64,000 nt of DNA from Streptomyces sp. ICBB 8177 (GCF_003144095.1 NZ_NSKH01000018.1:91706-155705), one strand, 5' to 3'. Shown: positions 53,668 through 64,000, counted from the first letter of the stretch. Notes: generated by a model from the sequence alone, not told the origin. Translations and numbers: made by a program.

Positions 53668-54596
53668 GTCCCCTCCTCCGCCGCTCGCACGATCCGGGCG
53701 GTCCACACCAGCCCGGCGGTCTCCAGCGCTCCCCCGACCAGCAGGCACCCCAGCCCGGCCGCGGTCCGCAGCAGCACCCGAAAGGGATCCGCGCCCATCG
53801 CACATCCGAGCAGCAGCCCGAAGCCGGGAAGCAGCGCGAGCATCGCCGCAGTGGCCTTCGACCCGGCCAACTGCGCTCGCAGGTCCTCACGTTGGTCTCG
53901 CTCGGCCCGCAGGGCCGCCGCCACGCGGTCGAGTCCCTCGGCCAGTCCGCTGCCGCCGTCCACCGCGACTTCCCAGCACGCCGCCGCTCCTGCCAGGCCC
54001 TCCGCCCCCGGCACCCCGGCCGCCTGCCGCAGCGCCGCCGGAACGTCGCCACCGAACCGGGCCGCCGCCAGCAGCGGGGTCAGCGCACGGCGCGCACCGT
54101 CCGGGCCGCCGGGGCCCCGCAACCGCTCCACCGCCTCGGCCAGCACCGCCTCCGCGGGACGCCCGGCACGCAGTTCCCCCGCCACCGCACCGCACAGGCC
54201 GGCGACCGCGTCCCGCCAGCGCTCCTCCAGCAACCTTCGCTCTCTGGCTCGCAGTTGACGACCCAGGCCGACCGCCGCCGGCAGACCCACCAGCGCCGGA
54301 ACCGGCGAGTGCGCGGGAACCGACAGCACCACTCCCACCGGCACGCACAGCGCCTCACGGCCGATGCGCGTGCCGAGCCGCTTCTCCGCCCAGCCACGAC
54401 CGCGTTCCAGCACCGCCAGCGCCCGAGCCCCGCAGGCACGCCATCTCGCTCCGGCCTGCGGCACCTCGGCGGGCCCGCCGACCTGGGCGAACATCAGCCG
54501 TGCCCGGCGCACCGCCTCGTCCTGCCGGTGCAGCCACCAGACCGCCGGCGCGGCGCACAGCACCCCGCACCACACCGCGATCAACTCGACGCCCAT
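53664..54596 (-). CDS. tadB: TadB-like type II secretion F domain protein
   Basis: A 310-aa membrane protein, the second platform subunit. Hydrophobic helices lie near residues 5-22, 90-110 and 255-300, with the F-domain region LLEERWRDAVAGLCGAVAGELRAGRPA and RFGGDVPAALRQAA between. Its ATG 54596 overlaps the tadA stop and its stop overlaps tadC (both ATGA), indicating a tightly coupled operon with stoichiometric synthesis. Confidence 0.88.
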   Translation of the reverse strand: MGVELIAVWCGVLCAAPAVWWLHRQDEAVRRARLMFAQVGGPAEVPQAGARWRACGARALAVLERGRGWAEKRLGTRIGREALCVPVGVVLSVPAHSPVPALVGLPAAVGLGRQLRARERRLLEERWRDAVAGLCGAVAGELRAGRPAEAVLAEAVERLRGPGGPDGARRALTPLLAAARFGGDVPAALRQAAGVPGAEGLAGAAACWEVAVDGGSGLAEGLDRVAAALRAERDQREDLRAQLAGSKATAAMLALLPGFGLLLGCAMGADPFRVLLRTAAGLGCLLVGGALETAGLVWTARIVRAAEEGT

Positions 54597-55804
54597 CACC
54601 CGGCCCCCCGATCGCACAGCGCGGCGAACCGCTGCCATCCGCGCTCCCGCACGTAGCGGCCGTCCCGGCCCCGCACCACGGCCGGAACCGTGAAGACCAG
54701 TCCCGCGCCGTCCCGTTCCAGCACATGGACCTCCGCGAGCCTGCGGCAGCGCGAGCGGTCGCGGGCCAGGTGCACCACGACCGACAGCGCCGCACCGAGC
54801 TGGCTGTGCAACGCCATCCGCTCCAGCCCCGCCGTGGAACCGAGTGCCTCCAGCCGGGCCGGCACGTCGCTCGCGGCGTTGGCGTGCACCGTGCCGCACC
54901 CTCCCTCGTGGCCGGTGTTCAACGCCGTGAGCAGATCGAGGACTTCCGGCCCGCGCACCTCGCCGACCACCAGTCGGTCCGGCCGCATCCGCAGCGCCTG
55001 CCGCACGAGATCGCGCAAGGTCACCAGGCCGACGCCCTCCTGGTTGGCCGGGCGCGTCTCAAGACGCACCACGTGCGGGTGATCGGGCCGCAGCTCCGCC
55101 GAGTCCTCGGCCAGCACGATCCGCTCGCCCTGGCCGACCAGGCCGAGCAACGTCGACAGCATGGTGGTCTTGCCGCACCCGGTGCCGCCGCTGATCAGGA
55201 ACGACAGCCTGGCGTCCACGACCGACCGCAGCAACCTGGCGGCCTCCGCGTCCATCGAACCCGCCGCCACCAGCTCCTCCAGGGTGAAGGCCCGCCCCCG
55301 AACCACCCGTAGCGACAGACACGGTGCCCCGACCGCCACCGGCGGCAGCACCGCGTGCAGCCTCGTCCCGTCCGGCAGCCTCGCGTCGACCCAGGGCCTC
55401 GCGTCGTCCAGCCTGCGCCCGGCGGCCGTCGCGAGCCGCTGCGCCAGCCGTCGCACCGCCGCCGCGTCGCGAAACCGCACCCCGGTCCGCTCCAGTCCGG
55501 CACCCCGGTCGACCCAGACCTCGTCCGGCCCGTTGACCAGCACGTCGGTGACTCCGGGCTCCGCGAGCAGCGGTTCCAGCAGTCCCGCACCGACCATCTC
55601 CGAGCGCAGCGCCCGCACCACGGCGAGTACCGCGGTGTCGCCCAGCAGCCGCCCCTGCGCCCGCAGGGCGGCGGCGACCCTGGCGGGAGTGGGCTCCTGG
55701 CCCGACTCCGCGAGCCTGAGCCGCACCGCGTCGAGCAACGCGCCCGCGTCCTCCGAGCCGAGCCCGCCCAGGGGCTCGGCGTTGCCCGTTTCCGTCGTGT
55801 TCAC
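54596..55804 (-). CDS. tadA: TadA/CpaF family pilus-assembly ATPase
   Basis: A 402-aa type II/IV secretion ATPase that powers Flp pilus assembly. The N-terminal domain includes [26 protein letters not shown]. The ATPase core has [17 protein letters not shown] (Walker A, about residue 207), the Asp box [13 protein letters not shown], Walker [14 protein letters not shown], and the His box [23 protein letters not shown] 55804 overlaps the ssd stop by 4 bases (GTGA), so ssd-tadA-tadB-tadC are translationally linked. Confidence 0.95.
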   Translation of the reverse strand: MNTTETGNAEPLGGLGSEDAGALLDAVRLRLAESGQEPTPARVAAALRAQGRLLGDTAVLAVVRALRSEMVGAGLLEPLLAEPGVTDVLVNGPDEVWVDRGAGLERTGVRFRDAAAVRRLAQRLATAAGRRLDDARPWVDARLPDGTRLHAVLPPVAVGAPCLSLRVVRGRAFTLEELVAAGSMDAEAARLLRSVVDARLSFLISGGTGCGKTTMLSTLLGLVGQGERIVLAEDSAELRPDHPHVVRLETRPANQEGVGLVTLRDLVRQALRMRPDRLVVGEVRGPEVLDLLTALNTGHEGGCGTVHANAASDVPARLEALGSTAGLERMALHSQLGAALSVVVHLARDRSRCRRLAEVHVLERDGAGLVFTVPAVVRGRDGRYVRERGWQRFAALCDRGAG

Positions 55805-58338
55805 GCCACCACACCCCCTCGGCTGCGCAGCGCGTCGTCGAGGAAGGCGGCGCTGAAGCGTGCGAGCGGGCCGCGTCCGGCCGCCCCGGGCGGGGCCCCG
55901 GATTCCACCGCCTCCAACAGCCCCTTCTCCGGCGGCAGTTCTCCGGCCACCGGGAGCCGCAACAGCCGCGCGATCTCGGCGGTGTCCAGCCCCGAGGGGA
56001 ACGGCCCACGCGTCACGACCCGCAGGTCCCGCAGCACCATGCCCACGCGCGACGCCACCCGGTCGGCCGCCGCCACCGCGCGCAACTCGGCCGGGACGAC
56101 CAGCAACCCGACATCGATCTGCGACAACGCCTCGACGACGGCGTCGTCCAGCCGTCGCGGCAGGTCCACCACGACCACGCCACCGCGCCGCCGAGCCGCG
56201 CCCAGGACGGAACGCATCGCCTCGGCGCCGATCATCACCGAGTCGCCGCGGTCCCAGCTGAGGATGCTGAGGTCGTGCAACCTGGGCAGCGACTCCTCCA
56301 GGGCGCCGCCGCTGACCCGGCCCTGCGCCTCGGCGAGGTCCGGCCACCGCAGGCCCGAGACGCGTTCACCGCCGAGCAGGACGTCCAGGCCGCCGCCGAG
56401 CGGGTCTCCGTCCACCAGCATCGTGCGGCGGCCCGAGCGCGCCGCGGTCACCGCGAGGGCGCAGGCCAGCGTGCTGGCCCCGGCACCGCCCCGGCCGCCC
56501 ACCACGCCGACCGTCAGCGCCGTCTCTCCGACGCCCTCCGCCGCGTCCGCGATGCGGTCGACCAGCCATCGTTCGGCGTCCGGCAGGAAGAGCACGTGGT
56601 CGGCGCCGATGTCCACCGCCCGGCGCCAGACGTCCTGGTCATCGAGGTCCCGCCCGATGAGCAGCACCCCCGGGCGGCGCTGGGCCCGGCGCAACGCCGT
56701 CGAGCAGTCGTCCCCCACAAGCACCAGCGGAGCCGCCTGCCACGTGCCCGGATACGGCGGCGGTCCGAAGGAGACCTCCGCTTCCGCGCCCGCGGCGGCA
56801 CACAGCCGCAACAGGTCGTCGAGAAGTTCCTCGTCCTCGGTGACGATCAGCGGCGCGCCCGGCCGCCTCTCGGCCCCGCGCTCGGGCTCGCCGGTGTCGG
56901 GCGAGGCGGGCTCGCGCCGTGGCACACCTCGCCGGGTCGCTGGCGGACCGTGCGGGACGCTGTGCCCGTTCGGCTCATCGTCGCTGCCGCGCCCGGCCGA
57001 GGGCCCCGGAGGGGTCCGCCGCGTCTCCGGCCGATCGCGCTCCGCTCCGCCGCCTCCCCCGGCCGCGGGGGCTGCGCCTCCCCGAGCCGCCGCCACTACG
57101 CCTCGCAGGGCCACACCCCTTGCGCCTCGCGGGATCGCCGCCTCCGAGCCGTGGGGTGCCGCGGTCCCGGCGCCACGTGGTGCGACGGGCCCTGGAGGGT
57201 GGCCGCCCGCGGCCTGCGGAGCCGGCTCCCCGCCCGGCTCGTGGTGGCCGCGCTCGGCGTCCGGCGCAGCCGCCTCGCCGGAGGCGCCAACCGAGGAGGG
57301 CGCCACACCCGGGTGCCGAGTGCGTCCGGTCGGGTCGTGCGGGTAGTCCTGCCACCGGGCGGCCATCTTCCGCCCGATCGCGCGGGCTCCCAGCGGCCAG
57401 CCGGTGGCATTCGCGTCGCGCTCGGGAAGGACCGGAACCGCAACCGCCGCATCCCCCTCACCGGCCGGAAGGGCCGGCGCGGCGGGGACCGGGGCACCGC
57501 ATGCACGGCCGTTCGCCGTCCCGGCCCCCGAGGCTCGCCATCGCTCATCCGGCCAGGTCCAGGTCCGTGTGTCGGCGGTGGGTCCGACAGGGTCCGGCCA
57601 TGCGCGGGCGCCGGGTCGGCCCGAGGCGCCGGGGGCGGCGTCCCACTCGTCGGCAGCCCGACCGGGGGCCTCATGACCGGGCGGCTGATCGGGACCACGG
57701 CCGGACGGCGGGCCCGCTCGCCCTTCTCCGCTCCCACTCCCACACGGCTGTGCCCACTCGACTCCACCGCCGACGACCGCCTCCTTGCCGCCGCGCAGCA
57801 CCTCGGCGCCCGGACCGGCACCGCCCCCTAGGAACGGCCCTGGCCCTGGCACCCCTCCGCCCTGATCAACGCCTCCCCCGGCCGAAGGGAAAGACCCCCT
57901 GCCGAGTGCCCCGCCGACATCGCCACCGCCACGTGCCCCGCCGACACCGGTCGCGCCGCGTGCCCCGCCGACACCGGCCCCGCCACCGCCGCCACCACAG
58001 CCCGGGCCCTGCTCGCAGTCGCCAACGGCTCCTCGGGCTCTCACCACCGACCCGAGCACGGAGGCCGGAACCGATCCCCCGCCGGCGCTCGGTCCGGCTC
58101 CGCCATCGGCCCATTCCACCCCGCCTCCACAACTCCCCCGCGCTTCCCGCCCCTCTCGTGCTTGCGTCTGATCCGGTCCACGCTTTCCGGCCACCACGCT
58201 CATTCCGAAGAGTCCGGACTTCACCGGCCATCCGCTTGCGGAAGGCGTGATTCCCCGTGCCGCCCGCTTCGCTTCTCGTCCCGCGCGCCCGTTCCAGCCG
58301 ACGCGTTCCCGTTCCGCGGGCGAGTTGGATTCGGTCAT
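55801..58338 (-). CDS. ssd: Ssd/CpaE-like MinD-superfamily ATPase with very long low-complexity N-terminus
   Basis: An 845-aa protein. The C-terminal about 350 residues (from about 494, GAPLIVTEDEELLDDLLRLC) are the septum-site-determining/CpaE-like core. It has a receiver-like part with LVLVGDDCSTALRRAQRRPG and a deviant Walker A GGRGGAGASTLACALA (near 610) in place of KGGxGKS/T. The core resembles actinobacterial Ssd, linked to cell division and pilus positioning. Residues 1 to about 490 are extreme Gly/Ala/Pro/Arg low complexity with degenerate repeats (VGGARGATGVGGARGGG). ATG 58338 has GAGGGG upstream and a plausible basic start (MTESNSPAERER), but a start near the core, such as GTG before PHGPPATRRG, cannot be excluded. 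Confidence 0.8.
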   Translation of the reverse strand: MTESNSPAERERVGWNGRAGREAKRAARGITPSASGWPVKSGLFGMSVVAGKRGPDQTQAREGREARGSCGGGVEWADGGAGPSAGGGSVPASVLGSVVRARGAVGDCEQGPGCGGGGGGAGVGGARGATGVGGARGGGDVGGALGRGSFPSAGGGVDQGGGVPGPGPFLGGGAGPGAEVLRGGKEAVVGGGVEWAQPCGSGSGEGRAGPPSGRGPDQPPGHEAPGRAADEWDAAPGASGRPGARAWPDPVGPTADTRTWTWPDERWRASGAGTANGRACGAPVPAAPALPAGEGDAAVAVPVLPERDANATGWPLGARAIGRKMAARWQDYPHDPTGRTRHPGVAPSSVGASGEAAAPDAERGHHEPGGEPAPQAAGGHPPGPVAPRGAGTAAPHGSEAAIPRGARGVALRGVVAAARGGAAPAAGGGGGAERDRPETRRTPPGPSAGRGSDDEPNGHSVPHGPPATRRGVPRREPASPDTGEPERGAERRPGAPLIVTEDEELLDDLLRLCAAAGAEAEVSFGPPPYPGTWQAAPLVLVGDDCSTALRRAQRRPGVLLIGRDLDDQDVWRRAVDIGADHVLFLPDAERWLVDRIADAAEGVGETALTVGVVGGRGGAGASTLACALAVTAARSGRRTMLVDGDPLGGGLDVLLGGERVSGLRWPDLAEAQGRVSGGALEESLPRLHDLSILSWDRGDSVMIGAEAMRSVLGAARRRGGVVVVDLPRRLDDAVVEALSQIDVGLLVVPAELRAVAAADRVASRVGMVLRDLRVVTRGPFPSGLDTAEIARLLRLPVAGELPPEKGLLEAVESGAPPGAAGRGPLARFSAAFLDDALRSRGGVVA

Positions 58339-58808
58339 GGCCCCTCACTTCTCTCGTTCGAGCCGCGTACCTCGCGGCTCTTCACAGTGAAGGGCGCCCG
58401 GGAATCGTGGGGATCTTGGTGGAAAACAGGGGATAACTCGGCCCTTGTGGAGAACTTCGCCACCCACACGGGTGAGTTCTCGGCGACCCGGCAACGATTA
58501 CAGACCGTCACACGTCGTACCAGTCGTCGGACCGGGAGCGGAACGGAGAGGAGAGGTCGAAATGACCATGGAAGAGGAAGCGCGTCGGCCTACCGGACGC
58601 CCGCATTGGGGCTTCGACGTGCGACGACCTGGATCCGGACATGCGACGACCCCCGCCGGGGGGGAGAGCGGGGGTCGTCCCCACGGCCGACTCGGGGGGG
58701 GAGGAGCCGGACCGGGTTAGCACGGTCGCGAACGATCCGTGACTTCCATGGTGTACCCGAGAGCCTTCTCAGGCAAACCCACGCGCCTGAGCTTACGCCG
58801 AATGGTGG
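58339..58808. other. Divergent intergenic region between ssd and the HAD gene
   Basis: 470 bases without a supported gene. A perfect 12-bp hairpin (arms gacgacccccgc and its complement, loop 11 bases) lies at 58645-58679 and could be a terminator or riboregulatory element on the plus strand. A frame at 58562-58720 (MTMEEEARRPTGRPHWGF) precedes and spans it but has no recognisable relatives. ssd and HAD promoters should lie at the two ends. Confidence 0.5.
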
Positions 58809-59642
58809 GTGCCTATGCTCGTCCTCGTGGAAAACCACTCCTTGCCGCGGACCGCCGCCTTCTTTGATCTCGACAAGACGGTCATCGCGAAGTCGAGCAC
58901 GCTGGCCTTCAGCAAGTCCTTCTATCAAGGGGGACTGATCAACCGTCGGGCCGTCCTCCGCACCGCCTACGCCCAGTTCGTCTATCTGCTCGGTGGCGCG
59001 GACCACGATCAGATGGAGCGGATGCGCGAGTACCTTTCCGCGCTCTGCCGAGGGTGGAACGTACAACAGGTCCGCGAGATCGTCGCCGAAACGTTGCACG
59101 ATCTCATCGATCCGCTCATCTACGACGAGGCCGCCTCCCTCATCGAGGAGCACCACGCCGCCGGTCGCGACGTCGTGATCGTCAGCACCTCGGGCGCCGA
59201 GGTCGTCGAGCCGATCGGTGCCATCCTCGGGGCCGACCACGTGGTCGCGACCCGGATGGTCGTGGAGGACGGGCGCTACACCGGCGAGGTCGAGTACTAC
59301 GCCTACGGCGAGAACAAGGCGAAGGCGGTCGCCGAGCTGGCGGAGGCCGAGGGCTACGACCTCGCGCGGTCGTACGCGTACAGCGACTCGGCGACGGACG
59401 TGCCGATGCTGGAGTCGGTCGGTCATCCCTACGCGGTCAACCCCGATCGGGCGCTGCGCCGCGAGGCCGTGGCACGGGAGTGGCCGGTGCTGACGTTCAG
59501 CCGTCCGGTGCGACTGCGCCAGCGCGTGCCGTCGTTGCAGAGCCGCCCGGTCCTCGCCCTGACGGTCGCCATGGCGGGGGCCGCGTTCACCGCCGGCCTG
59601 CTCTGGTACGTCTCGCGCCGCCGCAGGCCCCTGCTCTCCTAG
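58809..59642 (+). CDS. HAD superfamily IB phosphatase (SerB-like) with C-terminal membrane anchor
   Basis: A 277-aa HAD-IB hydrolase. Motif I is FDLDKTVI with nucleophile Asp20 and Asp22, motif II lies in VVIVSTSGAEVVEP, motif III includes GENKAKAVAEL and motif IV SDSATDVPMLESVG. A TM helix near residues 255-273 (LALTVAMAGAAFTAGLLWY) anchors it to the membrane. Members of this family cluster with acs and ssd in actinobacteria (counterpart of mycobacterial Rv3661). The substrate is unknown; a phosphoserine- or lysophospholipid-like phosphatase is possible. GTG 58809 is used; ATG 58815 is close. Confidence 0.91.
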   Translation: MPMLVLVENHSLPRTAAFFDLDKTVIAKSSTLAFSKSFYQGGLINRRAVLRTAYAQFVYLLGGADHDQMERMREYLSALCRGWNVQQVREIVAETLHDLIDPLIYDEAASLIEEHHAAGRDVVIVSTSGAEVVEPIGAILGADHVVATRMVVEDGRYTGEVEYYAYGENKAKAVAELAEAEGYDLARSYAYSDSATDVPMLESVGHPYAVNPDRALRREAVAREWPVLTFSRPVRLRQRVPSLQSRPVLALTVAMAGAAFTAGLLWYVSRRRRPLLS

Positions 59643-60374
59643 GCCTCCCGGGCGCCCGGAGTTCCGCCGAGCTTCGCGACCCGGGCCTCGCCGGCTCCCA
59701 GCGGCGCGCGTCCGGAACAGGCGCGGGCGGCCTCATCCCCCTTGCGCGAGGCCCGAATTGTTCCACTACTTCGGGGTAAGTAGCAATAGGGGCATTAGTT
59801 ATTGATTGAGGGGAAAAGTAAAGAACGGCAGGCAGGGGTTCCGCTTCCAGAGGGAGCGGAGTAGAAAGGACTCAACGGCCCGCGAGACCACGGACATCCG
59901 AGAGGACCCCCGTCGATACAGGCCCCACGGACCGAGCACGTACATCGGGCACCCACGCGAAGCCAGCCCGCTGACCGGGTAGCCGACCAGGCGCCGGGCG
60001 AAGTCCCCGACCTGATGGGCATGTGAGTGCACGCATGGTCACTTGATGTACGTGCCAGCGGCGGTACCCGCGGGTACCGCCGCAACCCTGTCGAGGCTCC
60101 TCGGGCCCCGGGCGCTCCCCGGCTGCCGCAGGCGCATCGAGCCGCATCGCGCGAGCGGGCAGCCGATTCGGGGCGGCGAAGCGTTCACGCCGACCGTGCC
60201 CGTACGAGCCGCATGCCGCGAACCCGAGCCGTGGCCCGCTGCTCCGGGCCAGGACGCCGCTCCCCCGTCGGCAGCACGGCGCACCGCGCCGTGCCACCCA
60301 TCCTGCGCCACGCCCGCCGCACAGCGAACGCGGAACGACGGAGCGGCACGCATCCGCGCCGCCCCGCTCCGCCC
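59643..60374. other. Intergenic region with AT-rich island and 26-bp palindrome
   Basis: 732 bases with no credible gene. At about 59765-59830 an AT-rich stretch (attgattgaggggaaaagta) stands out from the high-GC background. At 60058-60083 lies a perfect 26-bp palindrome, centre gcggtacccgcgggtaccgc. From about 60085 onward the DNA is GC-rich and unremarkable. The region separates the HAD gene from the Fic-like gene, whose stop faces it. Function is unknown; a regulator-binding site or decoy is plausible. Confidence 0.5.
60058..60083. repeat. 26-bp perfect palindrome
   Basis: gcggtacccgcgggtaccgc plus three matching bases on each side; it has no loop. Perfect palindromes of this length are rare, and there is no gene on either side for about 300 bases. 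Candidate protein-binding or cruciform-forming site. Confidence 0.7.
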
Positions 60375-61226
60375 CTACGCCGCCCCTCGCTGCAACGCCT
60401 CGCACACCGCAGTGCTCTCCCGTACGCCGAGGCCGACGGCCTGCGCGCAGTGGGCGATCCAGAACGCCATGCCCTCCGGGGTGCCGGACGCGTAGGCCTC
60501 GACCGCCTTCTGGTACTCCGCCCGGCCCAGTTCGGCGTGGCCCACTTCCGCCGGGCAGATCGACTTCGGGTCCAGGCCGGAGCCGACGAGCACGATGCGC
60601 TGCGCTGCCCGGGCGACCAGGCCGTTGTGGGTGCCGAACGGCCGGAGCGCGAGCAGTTCGCCGTGCACCACGGCGGCCACCACGAGCGCCGGGGCCTCGC
60701 TGCCCGCGAGCAGCAGTTCGGCGAGGCCTTCCAGCCGGGCGCCCACCTCGGCGGCGTCCGGCAACGGCAGCGTGGCGAGCGACTCCTCGTCCACCGCCTC
60801 GCCGGCCTGTCGCGGACGCCCCACCGTCTCGTCCGGGGCGATGCCGCCCGCCGCCACCAGGTGCAGCCTGGCCAGCGTCTGGAGCGGCGACTGCCGCCAC
60901 ACGCTGAGGAGTTGGCCCGCCTCGGCGGTCAGCCGCAACGCGGCGCCGACCGTGCGCGACTCCGCGTCGCCACTGAAGTCGCTGCGGCGGCGCACCTCCT
61001 CCAGCGGCCAGTCCGCCCCGCTCAGGGCGCCCGAGCCGCGCGCCCCGCGCAGCGCCGCCTCCGAGGTGATCTCGTTGGAGCGCCGCCGCATCACCCGGTG
61101 CCCGTAGACCCGGTCGACCGCCTGCCGCACCGTGTCGACGGACTCCGGCACGCCGGGGAGCGAGCCCAGCACCGCGAGCGGATCGGCCGAGGGGCCGGGG
61201 GTCGCCCCCCGGGAGTACGAAGTCAT
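60375..61226 (-). CDS. Degenerate Fic-like protein of unknown function
   Basis: A 283-aa protein that resembles Fic/Doc proteins in overall helical layout. It has the pseudo-motif RPFGTHNGLVAR (about residue 220), where a Fic core has HPFx(D/E)GNGRxxR; the catalytic His, acidic residue and first Arg are lost, while Asn, Gly and the last Arg are kept. Other segments are TVRQAVDRVYGHRVMRRRSNE and LQTLARLHLVAAGGI. It is often annotated as 'oxidoreductase' in streptomycetes, without evidence seen here. ATG 61226 is the start. It diverges from the CooC-like gene and sits upstream of acs in a conserved actinobacterial cluster. Confidence 0.75.
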   Translation of the reverse strand: MTSYSRGATPGPSADPLAVLGSLPGVPESVDTVRQAVDRVYGHRVMRRRSNEITSEAALRGARGSGALSGADWPLEEVRRRSDFSGDAESRTVGAALRLTAEAGQLLSVWRQSPLQTLARLHLVAAGGIAPDETVGRPRQAGEAVDEESLATLPLPDAAEVGARLEGLAELLLAGSEAPALVVAAVVHGELLALRPFGTHNGLVARAAQRIVLVGSGLDPKSICPAEVGHAELGRAEYQKAVEAYASGTPEGMAFWIAHCAQAVGLGVRESTAVCEALQRGAA

Positions 61227-61326
61227 GGTGTCGACCCTACGCACAGGTGACCCGGACCCCTCAATGGAGTGGTCTTCGTCACCGGAGTGCGCACCTCGCG
61301 GCTTCGGCGGCGCTACGCTCCTGAAC

Positions 61327-62310
61327 ATGAAGATCGCTTTCGTTGGCAAGGGCGGGAGCGGCAAGACCACGCTCTCCTCCCTGTTCATCCGGCACCTCGC
61401 CGCGGCGGGGCTGCCCGTCGTCGCCGTCGACGCCGACATCAACCAGCACCTCGGCCCGGCGCTCGGGCTCGACGAGGACGATGCCGCCGCGCTGCCCGCG
61501 ATGGGTGCCCACCTGCCCGAGATCAAGGAGTACCTGCGCGGCGCCAACCCGCGCATCGCCTCCGCGGACACCATGATCAAGACCACCCCGCCGGGGCGCG
61601 GCTCACGCCTGCTGCGGGTGTCCGAGGACAACCCGGTCTACGCGGCCTGCGCCACGACCGTGCACCTCGACGGCGGCCCGGTGCGCCTGATGGTCACCGG
61701 TCCGTTCAACGAGTCCGACCTCGGTGTGGCCTGCTACCACTCCAAGGTGGGCGCGGTCGAGCTGTGCCTGAACCACCTGGTCGACGGGCGCGGCGAGTAC
61801 GTGGTGGTCGACATGACGGCGGGCAGCGACTCGTTCGCGTCGGGCATGTTCACGCGGTTCGACATGACGTTCCTGGTCGCCGAGCCGACGCGCAAGGGGG
61901 TCGCGGTGTACCGCCAGTACAAGGAGTACGCGCGGGACTTCGACGTGGCGCTGCGGGTCGTCGGGAACAAGGTGCAGGGGCCGGACGACCTGGCGTTCCT
62001 GCGTGACGAGGTGGGCGAGGACCTGTTCGCGACGGTCGGGCACTCCGACTGGGTCCGGGCGATGGAGAAGGGGCGCCCGCCGCGCTTCGACCTGCTGGAG
62101 GAGCCGAACCGCGAGACCCTGCGACGACTCCAGGAGGCGGTCGACGCGAGCTACGAACATCGCGACTGGGCCCGCTACACCCGGCAGATGGTCCACTTCC
62201 ACCTGAAGAACGCGGCGAGTTGGGGCAACGAGCGCACGGGCGCGGACCTCGCGGCGCAGGTCGACCCGGAGTTCGTCCTGACGGAGTCGGCGACCGCGGC
62301 GCCGGCCTGA
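61327..62310 (+). CDS. CooC/ArsA-like P-loop ATPase
   Basis: A 327-aa MinD/ArsA-type ATPase. The P-loop GKGGSGKTTLSSLF is at residues 7-20, the switch region is VVAVDADINQHLGPALG, and the later VVVDMTAGSDSFASGMF and FLVAEPTRKGVAVY segments match the CooC/nickel-insertion maturation branch. It is not a Par protein by length and lacks a signal peptide. The metal or client protein is not known; no carbon-monoxide dehydrogenase or urease gene lies in the window. ATG 61327 begins the canonical MKIAFVGKGG. Confidence 0.88.
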   Translation: MKIAFVGKGGSGKTTLSSLFIRHLAAAGLPVVAVDADINQHLGPALGLDEDDAAALPAMGAHLPEIKEYLRGANPRIASADTMIKTTPPGRGSRLLRVSEDNPVYAACATTVHLDGGPVRLMVTGPFNESDLGVACYHSKVGAVELCLNHLVDGRGEYVVVDMTAGSDSFASGMFTRFDMTFLVAEPTRKGVAVYRQYKEYARDFDVALRVVGNKVQGPDDLAFLRDEVGEDLFATVGHSDWVRAMEKGRPPRFDLLEEPNRETLRRLQEAVDASYEHRDWARYTRQMVHFHLKNAASWGNERTGADLAAQVDPEFVLTESATAAPA

Positions 62311-62594
62311 GTCCGGCCCCGCTCCCCATCCCCCACGAGCCGTCCGCTCCGGACCTCCACAAGCCGTCCACCCCCACCCCCGCCCCGGACCGCCTCCGCT
62401 GGTGCGATCGCCCGAATCGGGTCTCCCGCGAGAGCCGACCCATCATCCGGAAAGGAGCACAGGTCTACACCAATCGTCTGAGAGCCCTTGTCAGCACGTC
62501 TTTGGCCTGGTGAGGTAGGGCCCGGGACAGATAGGGCGATCCTCGGATGCCCTGCGGCCGAACGAACACCCGAGCCGACAAGGGGAGATGGCGC

Positions 62595-64000
<1,406 letters not shown>

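Noticed and set aside
58415..58460. DnaA-box-like sequences (tgtggagaa, gggataact, ggtggaaaa)
   Set aside because: Each has at least one mismatch to the streptomycete box. There are no dnaA, dnaN or further clustered boxes, so this is not a replication origin.
58562..58720. Short plus-strand frame starting MTMEEEARRPTGRPHWGF
   Set aside because: No family, and it reads through the 12-bp hairpin. It is treated as non-coding intergenic DNA.

Overview
The window is very high-GC DNA. Its gene content and order point to a streptomycete (family Streptomycetaceae): bldG next to an RsbW-like gene, a thymidylate kinase fused to an MFS-like membrane domain, TopA with a lysine/alanine tail, Tad/Flp genes beside ssd, and frequent GTG/TTG starts. 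No insertion sequence, integrase, prophage, rRNA or CRISPR array was seen. The only RNA gene found is a tRNA-Thr(CGT). All calls come from reading the sequence and recalling families; no database search was run.

Layout. 1-7.7 kb: housekeeping block ftsH (partial), hpt, tilS, a zinc metalloprotease and dacB on the minus strand, with ppa divergent. 7.7-15.5 kb: small membrane and accessory genes (a ThrE-like exporter coupled to a DedA protein, YbjQ, a PAP2 phosphatase, a BlaI/MecI-type repressor with a second DedA gene, TatA, a DUF1254/DUF1214 protein). 15.7-23.8 kb: a five-gene plus-strand operon resembling poly-gamma-glutamate capsule genes (dual-sensor membrane protein, CapB/PgsB, CapC/PgsC, Tat-exported NlpC/P60 hydrolase, GT39-like glycosyltransferase). 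It has no CapA/PgsA. 23.8-33.6 kb: accessory genes (VOC protein, winged-helix protein, SDR+DUF2867 protein, LysR/MFS divergent pair, zinc-ribbon protein, tRNA-Thr, tripeptidyl-aminopeptidase-like lipoprotein, esterase-fold protein).

33.9-64 kb: a conserved actinobacterial chromosomal block (the order also recalls the M. tuberculosis holB-topA-Tad-ssd-acs region): holB, tmk fusion, topA, a methyltransferase, a lipoprotein, hppA, an RsbW-like gene, bldG, an MrfA/YprA-type helicase, a Tad/Flp pilus locus ending in an Ssd/CpaE-like ATPase with a very long low-complexity N-terminus, an HAD phosphatase, a degenerate Fic-like protein, a CooC/ArsA-like ATPase and the start of acs.

The strongest candidate for something little described is the CapA-less CapBC operon. 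The proposed logic is that CapB/CapC polymerise and export a gamma-linked amino-acid polymer, the NlpC/P60 enzyme trims or releases it, the GT39-like protein glycosylates the polymer or envelope, and the output-less sensor protein senses or organises the site. A second notable item is an apparent BlaI-DedA regulon: identical perfect operators (GTCTAC-N6-GTAGAC) precede both the repressor and the downstream DedA gene. Other oddities are tandem repeats and a stop-less TadE-like frame in the Tad locus, a histidine-rich HppA N-terminus, and a 26-bp perfect palindrome near 60.07 kb.
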